Shown here: positions 50,171 to 60,700 of the stretch, one piece after another
Layout of the letters: each line of letters opens with the position of its first letter
Position numbering within the stretch: the stretch's first letter is position 1
Source: Bacteroides sp.
GTDB lineage: Bacteria; Bacteroidota; Bacteroidia; Bacteroidales; Muribaculaceae
Assembly: GCA_023666835.1 (NCBI GenBank)
Contig: JAMPBJ010000001.1
Span: 26,110-90,109, forward strand
DNA: 64,000 bases
Reading direction: 5' to 3'
Made by a program: the position numbers and the translations under genes
Notes under the pieces: generated by a model
Told to the model about the DNA's origin: nothing
The model's input: the letters and a program-made list of their open reading frames with translations, nothing else
Databases searched by the model: none

Positions 50171-50863
50171 TCAGATTGTGTCTTCTTTGATCAGCCGGCG
50201 GAAGTCGGCCGGGCGTCCGTAGCAGGTCAGGATATCGCCGTCATCGACTTGGTAATTGTCTTTGGTCAGGTCAAGCACCTTTGGCCGCCGATGGCTGATA
50301 CCTAAAATGTTGGTGGAAGATGTGGGTCGACACACAGCGATCAGTTGTAGCGAATAATCCTGTTTGAGACGCAACTCATTGTATTTGGCACCTATCATTG
50401 AGTCGGGAGCGGGAAACCGGATCACCACATGGTCGGAGTCGATATTGAGCGATGATGTGCCTGTGCCATAGGCTATTTCAGCGACAAGATCGGATGCGGC
50501 ACGTTGTTCGGGAGTGATGATGCGGTCGATTTTAAGCCCTTCGAGAATGGACTGATGCAGAGCGTCGATGGCCCGGGCATAGATGTGTTTCACTCCGATC
50601 TTTTTCAGTATGGCAACGGTGCGGATGCTTGCTCCAAAGTTTTCGCCTATAGCCACTATGACCAGGTCGACATTCGTCAGCGGCAGCACGCTGAGTGCAG
50701 TTTCGTCGGTGGAGTCGAGGATGTAGGCCGTGGATATGTATTCTTTGATGGCTTCAACAAGCGAAGGATCCTTGTCGGCGCCAATGACTTCGTTGCCCTG
50801 TCGGGTAAGGTCAACAGCCAGATTGGCTCCATATATGCCGAGTCCGATAATGAGATAGCGCAT
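50171..50863 (-). CDS. TrkA/KtrA-type potassium channel regulatory protein
   Basis: The 230-residue cytoplasmic protein has one RCK_N domain with the nucleotide-binding GLGIYG (residues 7-12) and EVIGADKDPSLVEAI, followed by an RCK_C domain (about residues 140-225, IGAKYNELRLKQDYSLQLIAVCR). Such proteins gate TrkH/KtrB potassium channels in response to ATP/ADP or NAD(H). One RCK unit, not two as in E. coli TrkA, fits the Ktr type. The ATG at 50863 opens the conserved MRYLIIGLG; the longer frame overlaps trkH. It lies 19 bases after the channel gene. Confidence 0.93.
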   Translation of the reverse strand: MRYLIIGLGIYGANLAVDLTRQGNEVIGADKDPSLVEAIKEYISTAYILDSTDETALSVLPLTNVDLVIVAIGENFGASIRTVAILKKIGVKHIYARAIDALHQSILEGLKIDRIITPEQRAASDLVAEIAYGTGTSSLNIDSDHVVIRFPAPDSMIGAKYNELRLKQDYSLQLIAVCRPTSSTNILGISHRRPKVLDLTKDNYQVDDGDILTCYGRPADFRRLIKEDTI

Positions 50864-50882
50864 GATGGTATGGGTTTTATGA

Positions 50883-52766
50883 TCAGTTGATGATAATATT
50901 GTCGGTAGGAAATTTGGGGGCGTTGGGCAGGGCGTGGCGCGACAGGCCGATGAGCAGTGATAGCAATCCGACTCGTCCCACGAACATGGCAATGCTCAGC
51001 AGCAGCTTTGACGCATCGCCGAGATGCGATGTGGCGCCGAGTGATGATCCGACGGTGAACAGTGCAGAGCAACTTTCAAACAGCAGTTGGCGCACCGGCA
51101 GATCGGGCTCGAGAACAAGCAGAATGAGCGACACCAGCAGATAGGATATAATCGAAAGAGCTACCACGGCATTGGCGCGTCGGATCGATCCGAGGTTGAT
51201 TGTGCGGCGGAATGCCACGACGTTGTCCGATCCGGTGATGATGGACCGGATGTTGAGCCATATCGCGGCGAGTGTGTTGACTTTGATACCGCCGCCGGTC
51301 GACTGTGATGCACCGCCTACCCACATCAGAGCCATGATGATGATAAGCGTGGGGCTGAGAAAATCGGCCGGGTTGACTGATGAGAATCCTGCACTTCGGG
51401 GCGTGGCTGAATTGAATACCGATTGGGTGATCTGTTGCCACAACGACATGTGGGCAAGTGTGTTGTCGCGCTCGAGAATGAAAAACAGAATGGCTCCGGC
51501 GAAAAACAGAATGGCGAATGTGGCAAGCACAATCTTTGTGTTCATGTTGAAAATGTGGAGCGAGCGAATCGGGTCGGCTTTGCGTTTCGATCTGTGGAAG
51601 TGTCGAAAAAAAGAAGCGATGCACGAGCAAAGGGCATCGCGGAAGTTGACGAGAATGGGAAATCCGATGCTGCCGGCTATTATCATCAGTGACATGACCC
51701 AATAGATTGATATGTTGTGGTCAAGCAGCATGGGATTTGAGAGTCCATCGGGCAGAGTGGAGAAACCGGCATTGCAGAAGGCCGAAAGCGAATGGAAAGC
51801 AGAGAAGTAAAGTTCCTGCATTCCGGTCATGCCGAGTGTGCCGTGGATTGAGAGAAATATCAACACGGTGCCTATGGCTTCGATTGTCAGTGTGAAAAAG
51901 AGAATGTAGAGGAGTGTAGGGATCAGCGACGACATGTTCTTGGAGTAGATCATGTCCTTGAGCATCAATTGGCTATAGATCGACGTGCTCCCGCTGAAAA
52001 ATATGGCGAAAAAGCTCGTGAATGTCATGACCCCGAGAGCTCCGATCTGGATAAGGATGGCAAGGATCAGAGTACCCATCGGTGTGAATGTGGTCGGGAC
52101 GTCGATGGGAGTCAATCCGGTGATGCTGACAGCGGAAGTACTGACAAACAGGGCGTCGAAAAAGGATATACCATTGTAGGTCGATTTCGGAAGCATCAGC
52201 AGCAACGTGCCGATGGCAATGAAGACGATGAAACTTACCGACATCAGAAGCGAAGGATTGGTGCGTCGGCCCACCATTTTGAGCATGGCATAGCTGATGG
52301 TCACTATCGAGTAGACGGCGAGGATCACATAATGATATGTGGTGGAATACAACAGATTCGACAGCCATGGAATCCATGGATGCAAAGGCCGTGGATAGAC
52401 GAGCGGCAACAGGGTGGTGAGCAGTGCCACGTCTATGATCCATTTGACGATTCTTGTCTGCCGGCATGTGTTGCGAAATTTGAATACGAGATTGAAAACG
52501 ACGGTCGATATAAATATCCACTGGCATATGCGGATGATGACGTGGAGATCGCGCACAGATGAAGGGGAGTGGTCAAATCCGGTTCGAATCACCAGAGCCA
52601 CGAGGCATGCTATCGAAGCGCCTACTGACAGGATCATCAGTGCGGCTGCGACGACGTTGATCAGTGGAATCGTGATGTGTCCCACTCGGAAGGATATCCG
52701 TTGCAGCCGTTCAAGATGGTTGCGGCGCTTATCCGTTTTTGTCTTGCTCTCTTTGTTTTTCGACAT
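50883..52766 (-). CDS. TrkH/KtrB-type potassium transporter subunit
   Basis: The 627-residue protein is the pore-forming subunit of a Trk/Ktr potassium uptake system. The four pore-loop regions are recognisable, for example FVSTSAVSITGLTPIDVPTT, FHSLSAFCNAGFSTLPDGL, FNSATPRSAGFSSVNP and FESCSALFTVGSSLGATSHLG, each with the selectivity glycine. An N-terminal extension of about 170 residues with several extra hydrophobic helices precedes the conserved core and makes it longer than E. coli TrkH (483). It is paired with the RCK regulator downstream. Confidence 0.93.
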   Translation of the reverse strand: MSKNKESKTKTDKRRNHLERLQRISFRVGHITIPLINVVAAALMILSVGASIACLVALVIRTGFDHSPSSVRDLHVIIRICQWIFISTVVFNLVFKFRNTCRQTRIVKWIIDVALLTTLLPLVYPRPLHPWIPWLSNLLYSTTYHYVILAVYSIVTISYAMLKMVGRRTNPSLLMSVSFIVFIAIGTLLLMLPKSTYNGISFFDALFVSTSAVSITGLTPIDVPTTFTPMGTLILAILIQIGALGVMTFTSFFAIFFSGSTSIYSQLMLKDMIYSKNMSSLIPTLLYILFFTLTIEAIGTVLIFLSIHGTLGMTGMQELYFSAFHSLSAFCNAGFSTLPDGLSNPMLLDHNISIYWVMSLMIIAGSIGFPILVNFRDALCSCIASFFRHFHRSKRKADPIRSLHIFNMNTKIVLATFAILFFAGAILFFILERDNTLAHMSLWQQITQSVFNSATPRSAGFSSVNPADFLSPTLIIIMALMWVGGASQSTGGGIKVNTLAAIWLNIRSIITGSDNVVAFRRTINLGSIRRANAVVALSIISYLLVSLILLVLEPDLPVRQLLFESCSALFTVGSSLGATSHLGDASKLLLSIAMFVGRVGLLSLLIGLSRHALPNAPKFPTDNIIIN

Positions 52767-52825
52767 ATTGCGGCTCTGCAGAAATTGATTGCTGCAGGTA
52801 TACCTATATATCGTATGAGCCGGGC

Positions 52826-54697
52826 TTATTGTTCGCTGATCTCGGATAGTTCGAGCCAGCGCAATTCTTTTTCGTCGAGTGCGTCGGTGATCTGACGGTA
52901 GCGGTCGGAGAGTTCGGCCACGTTGTCGAGCGGAGTTCCGGAGTTGAACAGTTCGTCAAGCTGATGTTTTTCCTGATTGAGGGCATCGATCTCTTCGGTC
53001 AGAGCATCCAGCTCTTTTTGCTCTCGATAGGAGAGTCGACGCGGACGTTGCTGCTCTTTGGCCTGACGTGAGGCAGACTCTTTCCGCTCCGACCGGTCGG
53101 CGATGTCGGAGGCGCGTTCCTTGAGCCAGCGGCGGTAGTCGGAATAATTGCCCGGGAAATCCTTGATGGCGCCATTGCCTTCAAGCACCCAAATGTGGTC
53201 GACGATCGAATCGAGGAAGAAGCGGTCGTGGGAGATGACGATGAGGCATCCGCTGAAGTCGCGCAGATATTCTTCGAGCAATCCGAGGGAGAGAATGTCG
53301 AGATCGTTGGTCGGTTCGTCGAGAATCAGGAAATTGGGTCGTTGCATGAGCACTGTGGCCAGATGCAGACGGGCTTTTTCGCCTCCGCTGAGTGTGTGGA
53401 TATATTTCTGCTGGTCGGCCGGCGAGAAGAGGAACCGGGTGAGAAATTGCATGGGCGACATCGACAGTCCTCCTTCGGTGGTGATCTCTTCGGCTTTTTC
53501 GGTGACGGCGTCGATCACTTTTTTATCGGGATCAAACGTCATGCCGTCCTGACTGTAGTAGCCGAAGCGCACTGTGGTGCCCACATCCCACGAGCCGCTG
53601 TCGGGAGCAACGAGCCCGAGCAGCATTTTGATGAGGGTGGATTTTCCAACGCCGTTGCGACCTATGATGCCGAGCTTTTCATAGCGGGCAAAAATGTAAT
53701 TGAAGTCGTCGAGGATCACTTTGTCGCCGAAGCGTTTTGCGATATGCTTTGCTTCGAAGATTTTTGATCCGATGTATGACGATTCGAACGCTCCGATGTT
53801 GACATTGCGTTCCGAGAGGTTGACACGCGACCGCTCCTTGAGATCATAGAAGACATCGATGCGATATTTGGCTTTGCCGGCACGAGCCTGGGGTTGTCGC
53901 CGCATCCACTCTTGCTCCTTGCGAAGGGTGTTTTTGACCTTGGCAAGTTCTGCGCCCATGGCTTCGATGCGTTCGGCCCGGCGACGGATATAGTAGTCGT
54001 AGTCGCCGTTGTAGGTGAAGATTGTCTGTCGGTCGATCTCGATGATTTTAGTGCACACGGCATCGAGAAAATAGCGGTCGTGGGTGACCATCAGCAGGGT
54101 GACGTTCTGTCGGCGCAGGTATTCTTCAAGCCATTCGATTATGTCAATGTCGAGATGGTTGGTGGGTTCGTCGAGAATGATGAGATCGGGGTTGTCGAGC
54201 AGGACACGCGCTATGGCGATTCTTTTTTTCTGACCTCCGGAAAGGTTGCCGACGATGGCCGCAGGGTCGGTGATGCGCAACTGATGGAGCATCTGCTTCA
54301 GACGGTCGTCGTAGTCCCATGCGTTTTCGGCATCCATTTGCGCCATGGTTGATGTTATGGCATCAGGGTCGCCGGATGCAAGGGCTGCCTCGTAGGCCGA
54401 GATGGCTCGACAGGCCGGAGCGTTGGAGTTGAGACAAGCGTCGATGACGGTCATCTTTTCGGGGAGGTCGGGCAACTGGTTGATGTAGCCAACTCGCAGA
54501 TCGTTGCGGAAAGTGACCGTTCCGCTGTCGGGCGATTCGAGTCCGGCAATGATGCGCAGGAGGGTGGTCTTGCCGGTGCCGTTTTTTGCAATCAGTCCTA
54601 TTTTGTCGCCTTGATTGACACCGAATGTGACATCGGTGAACAGCAAACGGTCGCCGTAGCTTTTGGTGAGGTTTTCGATCTGAAGATAACTTGTCAT
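52826..54697 (-). CDS. ABC-F family ATPase (Uup-like)
   Basis: The 623-residue soluble protein has two ABC domains with no membrane region: Walker A GLIAKNGTGKTTLLR (about residue 36) and GIIGRNGVGKSTLIK (about 346), signature LSGGQKKRIAIARVLL and LSGGEKARLHLATVLM, and Walker B with ILDEPTNHLDI and ILDEPTNDLDI. A linker follows the first domain, and the C-terminus is a coiled coil (EQKELDALTEEIDALNQEKHQLDEL), the Uup arrangement. ABC-F proteins act on ribosomes and some give antibiotic protection; the subgroup here looks housekeeping. It begins 13 bases after the sprA stop. Confidence 0.92.
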   Translation of the reverse strand: MTSYLQIENLTKSYGDRLLFTDVTFGVNQGDKIGLIAKNGTGKTTLLRIIAGLESPDSGTVTFRNDLRVGYINQLPDLPEKMTVIDACLNSNAPACRAISAYEAALASGDPDAITSTMAQMDAENAWDYDDRLKQMLHQLRITDPAAIVGNLSGGQKKRIAIARVLLDNPDLIILDEPTNHLDIDIIEWLEEYLRRQNVTLLMVTHDRYFLDAVCTKIIEIDRQTIFTYNGDYDYYIRRRAERIEAMGAELAKVKNTLRKEQEWMRRQPQARAGKAKYRIDVFYDLKERSRVNLSERNVNIGAFESSYIGSKIFEAKHIAKRFGDKVILDDFNYIFARYEKLGIIGRNGVGKSTLIKMLLGLVAPDSGSWDVGTTVRFGYYSQDGMTFDPDKKVIDAVTEKAEEITTEGGLSMSPMQFLTRFLFSPADQQKYIHTLSGGEKARLHLATVLMQRPNFLILDEPTNDLDILSLGLLEEYLRDFSGCLIVISHDRFFLDSIVDHIWVLEGNGAIKDFPGNYSDYRRWLKERASDIADRSERKESASRQAKEQQRPRRLSYREQKELDALTEEIDALNQEKHQLDELFNSGTPLDNVAELSDRYRQITDALDEKELRWLELSEISEQ

Positions 54698-54710
54698 GCT
54701 TGATTGGGTC

Positions 54711-57700
54711 TTAACGGGCGAGGGAGAAGTTGAACGATAGGCCGAATGCCGTGTTGGTGGTTGGATAGGCCGACGATGACACCAGGGGTGTGTTGATCTG
54801 GTGTTCGAAATACATGCCGAGGGTCATTCGGCGGCTCAGAATATAATTGGCTGTCAGGTTGAAGGATATGATGCGTGATCCTGATGTGGCCTGAGTGTAA
54901 TTGTTTTCGATGCGTCGAATGAGTGCCTGGTTGAGGGCGTAGGAGAAGTCGGCGTTGACGGTCAGGTCGTTGCTGACGCCGTTCTGCTTGCCTTTTATTT
55001 TAAGCACTGTGTTGAAGCCCACGATCTTATAGCCGAAGCCTGCGGTGATGCCGCGCTGCGAAGCCTCTACGACCTGTCCGGCCGAGGAGTTGAGCGTCAG
55101 GGTTCGCTGTTCGCGGAATTCGGCGTTGAATGTCATGTTGTTGTGAAGAGTGGCCGCGAGTCCGATCAGTGGAGCGAATCGTTCGGTGATTGACACCGAT
55201 GAGATGTTGTAGGGCGATGAGGGGATCGGTTGACCGGTGAGTTCATCGAGTGTGAAACCGATGTTGCCTCCGTCGGCCGATACCCAATTGAGATATGATG
55301 AGTAGGAGCCTACGGTGTAGGTGCACTGGTAGGCGTGGGTGAGTGTGAGCGTTTTGAAAATCCGGGCTATAGGGCTCAGGGAAGTAAGTCCGTCGTAGGT
55401 CACTCGCCAGTTGGGAAGAATTTTTGCGAGCGATGGGAACGGGTTGAGGTATTGCTTGCGCGGATTGGAGCCGGTGTATGCGGCAAGGAAGGCGGGGATG
55501 AGTACATCTGACGACGTTCGGCTCACTCTTCCCACTTCGGGATTGTATTGCTGACCGGCGTAGGGAGACCCGTAGAGGAATCCGGTGGTGGGATATTTTG
55601 TGCCGGCATATTGAGCCTCGACGCGCTCGGCTATGATGGGGATGTTGTTGATGAACGTGTTGAATGTTTCTGACTGATATCCGTTGTCGGGACTGCTCGA
55701 GCGGAGGGCAGTGGCAATGGCGCAATGGGTTTTGGTGTAGCTGCCGGCGAACGCAGTGGGCATGTCGTCGTAGACAAACTGCACCTGTTGTGTGCGGTTG
55801 TCGGTGCGGTTGCCTGTCAGTTGTATCTTCAGACCTTTGACCGGCTCAAGCATGAGCTCGAGGTTGACTTCGTTGGTGTGGGAATAGATGGCGGGGGTGG
55901 TCTGGCCGTCGTTGGTCATGAGCCATCCGCGGTCTTTGGCCCGAGTGATATATGATTCGTCGACAAAACCGAATGCGAAATCAAGACCGGGTGCCAGCGG
56001 GCCGTAGCTGCCCGATTGGCCGAAGGCGTTGCCTACTCCCGGGATGAAAAGAGGCAGCGACAAGGATCGGGTGTCGCGCCAACGCACTGTGGCGCTGCGT
56101 GCACTCATGGCGAAGCGTGTGGCATATTCGGCCACGTCGTCCCACACTGTTTTCTCCTTGATGATTTCGATCACGGTGAATTTGACATTGTCGGTGCCGC
56201 GTGTTAGCACTTCAACGGTATTGGCGTCGACAACGCGGGTTTTAACCTGGTATGGTGAATCGTCGGAAGCATTGACTGCAGTCACTTTCACTTTTTTGTT
56301 GCGCAGGTTGTGCTTGATCATGACCGACGTGTCGGGCTTTAGAGCATATGTTCGCTCGAAACGTTTTGGCTTGACGGTGGCTTTAGTGTCGTCTTTTTTC
56401 GTGGATTTTCTCGAAGAAGATGATGCTGCGCGTCGCGAGGCTGTGAAGCGAGTGTTGACGCGTTTTAGATATGCGTTTTTGTTGTAGAGTTGCTCCAGGT
56501 TGAGGCGACCGTCGACATTCCATGATGCTTGGTTGGAAATGGTGTTGCCGAGGTTGACATCCTCAACGGTTGCACCGCGGTCCCAACGGTAGGTGGCGTT
56601 GTAGGATGCGTTGGCAGATATGAAGTCGAGAGCAGGAATTTTGTTGAACGGAGCGCGGTATGATCCGACGAAAGTCTGGTTGTAGGCCCATGGAGTGCCG
56701 AGATGCAAAATGTTTTGCCACACGGAGTCGCGCCATTCGCGGTAGCGGTCGGGAAAGAGTTTGCGATTGACGGCTCCGATCGGTTCTTCAATGCGTGCGG
56801 CGGTGTTGGAGTTGAATGAGAGGCTGAGCGATTTGGTGATGTTCCATGTCACGGCCAGCTGGCGGTCCCACAGGAAGTTTTTGCTGACGGAAACGGGCAT
56901 GCGGAAGTCGTTGTCGATGGCGTTGCGAGTCTGTTGTTCGTAGTAGAAACGCGACATTGTGGTCAGGAACGAGATGGAGTTGGGAAACCAGTTCAATTCC
57001 CACTCCTTGAAGAATTTCATCGCTTTTGATTTCGACTTGATCAGTTTGTCGAACGGCTTGAACGGCTTGATATAAGGCGTATAGGTGTATTGCAGGCTGC
57101 CACGGTAATCGTTGGTGTATTCATATTCAGTTGTCGGATCGGATTTCGATGCTTTGCTGAATGAGAAGTTGATGGTGAAGTTGGCAGGATCCCATGGCAT
57201 GGGGTTTTTGCTCTGAACTCCGAAGTTGAGTCCGGAGATGGAGAAGTTCTCCATGCGTGAGTGCTGCACGGCGAAGGCGTTGATCGAGTCGCGCTCGGAT
57301 TTGGTGGCACCATCGAGTGCATCCGACAGTAGCACGTCCTGATCAAGTGGATTGTATTTCGGGGTGTTTTGTTCTTTGGTGAGAGAGTAGAAGATTGGAG
57401 CGCGGAGTTTGACCGATTCGGGGAGGAATCGACCGAGGTCGCCCTGAACGGCAAACGAATAGCGGAGGTAGTCGTCCATTCGGCGTTCGTTGAGGCTCTG
57501 ATCCACGCCGCCGAATCCGGCACTTTCGTAGTGACCGGTCATGTTGACGGTGGCTATATCGCTCATCATGAGCTGTGCGGAGGCATCGGCAGCCCAGCCG
57601 CCCGTCGACTCGAAGTCGGTCACTTTCAGCTCATTGAGCCAGACGGTGCCATCTTTGACGGTGGTGGAGTTGTTGCGCACGCCGACCATTATGACGCGTA

Positions 57701-60700
57701 TGTCGCTGAGTGATGGATTGCCCATCACCGACACGCGGTTGTTCTGGTTTTCGGGATCCTGGGATGAATAGAGCACTGAATAGCCTACGCCCGGTTCGTC
57801 AGCGCGTTTGGCGGCATTGCGCTGCTTCTTGACGTCGACAAGCGTTTGCAGTTCGAAGTTCATGAAGTTGGACTCGGGCCACACTTCAAAACGGTCGGAT
57901 GTGCCGTCGCCGTAGCGGCCGTGGGGTGTGAGTTTCAGAGGTATTTCGTACTCATAGAAGTTGTTTTTGACGTCGGATCCGAGACGGATGAACACAGAGA
58001 GATCGCCATTGCGGAGATTGGTATGGTCGTCGATGGGCGATTCGGCGTGGACCCACATCTGAATTCGGCGATAGTTGCGAAGATCCTGCATCGTGTTGCG
58101 GTAGACGCCGCGAGCGTCGCCGGCATTGAGGTCGGTGACGGTCAATGACAGCGACTGTTCGTTGAGCTGTACGATCTGCGACTGTCCGGGGTCGGAGATG
58201 CGTGACACGCCGGGAGGAAGCACGTAGTTGACCGGTGTGCGTCCGGAGTTTTCTTCAATGTTGACCACCGACACGTCGAGCTGTCCTTCGGCCGGAGCGT
58301 CGCCGCGGCTGTTGAGATTGAAGTCGTAGGGGCGCCATTCGCCTCTGACAAGTTCGAGTGTGGCGAATCGGAGGTGGGTGGTGGCGCGGAAACCGGTCAT
58401 GAACATACGCATGAAGCGCACGGATGAAAATCCGTTGATAGAACCTACGATCTTTTCGTAGTCGGCAAGGGGAATTTTGAACTGATACCACTCGACCATA
58501 AGCTCGTTACCGTCGCGGGTGTTGACCATCGACACCTGTTTGTCGGTGATGTAGTTGCGGCCAACCACAAGATCTTCGGGGCGGATGGACACCTTGTACT
58601 GGTAGTAGCGCTCGTATTCGTTGAGTGTGTTGTCCTGGTTGATATCTTCGACGTCGGGTAGCGAGCGCGATGATTGATAGAGCGGATCGGGTGCGTCCTG
58701 AGGCGAGAGGGAGTTACCTTCCACGCCGTTGTAGCGCTTGTAGCGGTCGAGGATCGACAGACGCTCTTCGTCGTAGTCATATCCGCGATAGAAGTGGTAG
58801 TTGTCGCCGGCGGGGTCGTTGAAGGGTGAGAAGGGATCATTTTGCATTTTCTCGATTGTCTCGGGGCTGAGTGTGCGACGCAGCTGATCGAGATAGGCGG
58901 CGTAGGCGGGCGATGTGAACTCGTCGTTGTTGGGCAGCCCATCGAGACCAACGTCCTGGTTCAATCGGGCCTGGTCGCTGTTGTCGAAGGCGTAGGTTAG
59001 AGAATTTTCGGTGCTCACACGACCCCATACGGTGGTGGTGATGTGGTCGTTTGATCCGTTGTTGGGCAGACCGTTTTCGTAGGATTTGAGGCCGTCTTTA
59101 AGTATGTCCTCAGAAAGTTCACCAAAGTTGAAGTAGAGGTCGCCGCCTTCGAAGTTGGGGTTTTCGGGATCGAGAAAGGGGTTAAGCATCCAGAACTGCA
59201 CGTACTCGATGTTGCTTTGCTCGAAGTTGGTATTGTCGAGTCGACGCATGATGCCTCCCCAGCGTTTTTCTGGATTGAGCAGATGGCCTTCGGCATCGAT
59301 GTTGGTTCCGTCGAGGTTGTAAGGGCCGCGTTCGGTGGGGTAGAAAGAGAGGTTGAGGGTCTGGATTGTGGATGATTCGCCGTAGGTGAGCTGGCGGTCG
59401 GGGAAGATTTCGCGCGAAGTAATCTCTCTGACGTAGGGGTTTGACAATTGCTTGAGGTCGCTTTTGATGTATCCGGGTACCAATGATGAGTTGCGCGAGG
59501 TGAACATGCGGTCGATGTAGTACCAGTTGAGCAGGGCGCGGTTTTTGCCGTATTCTACGTTGTTGCTCAGTCCGGCTTCGGGAAACAGTGCGCCGGATCC
59601 GCCTTCATAGGGAGTGGAAGCGAGAAACCAGGAGTAGGGCGATCGGAGGTCGATGCCGCTTTGTGCAGTTTCGAAGTCGTCGATGTAGGAGCTGCCTGAG
59701 TTTGAACCTGATTTTTGTTCATGCGGCACGAGTTGGGCAAATTCGCCTTGTATGGTGAATTTTGAGGGAGCAGTGGCATTGACCGTGGGTATTTTGTTTA
59801 GCAGATTGGTCAGCCACATGAATTCTGTGTTGTAGGAGAAATTCAGACCCCATATGGTGTTGTTGACGATCTCGTCGCCAATGTTGACTTTTTCGGTCAG
59901 AGCTTTTTCGCTGTAGTGCATCAGGGTTCCTCCAATTGTCAGTCGGTCGTTGAAGCGATAGCTCAGATCGAGTCCGAGCAGGGTCTTGCGCTGGAGCGAG
60001 AAAAGCGATTGGTTTTCAAGAGTGACGTTGATACTTTGTCCTGAATCGATGATGCTTTGGTTGGTGATGGTCACGATGCCCATGGCATAGTCGACGGTGT
60101 AGTCGCTGTTTTCGGTGAGCACAACGCCTCCGGCCGTCACCACTACCGATCCGCGTGGCACGTTCATGGCGTTGAGGCGTATCTGCGAACCGGCCGATGC
60201 CTGGTATTCACCGACAAGCATGAATTTGTTTTTGTCGGCAAACTGTCGGGCTACCACGAGTGTGGAGTCGTAGAGTTCCTGATAGACGTATTGCTTGGCT
60301 ATGGCCGGGTTGCCTATCTTTTGAGCGAGATGTTTGCCGAAGGGCTCGACAACGGGGAATATCACTTTGCCGCTCGACGATTCGATGGTGTAGCCTTCGA
60401 TGAAGTCGAAGAATCCGTCGGAGTTTGATTGCTGGTTGGAGTCGAGACGGTCGAGGTTCATGACCTGCAGAAGGGGTATGTCGGAAAGACCTGCCACGGG
60501 CAGATAGTTGATCTGTGTGCCGGTAGTGTCCGACAGGTATTTGATCTGCAGTTTGAAGTTGGACTGCTGCACCTGGTAGGCTCCGAGTGAATATACGTTT
60601 TTCATCATCAGATCCCACACCGGTAGCGATGTGGACACTGTGGTGCCTTTGAGCATTTTCACGAAAAGACACTGGTCGGTGGTGGTGATGTCTGACGAGA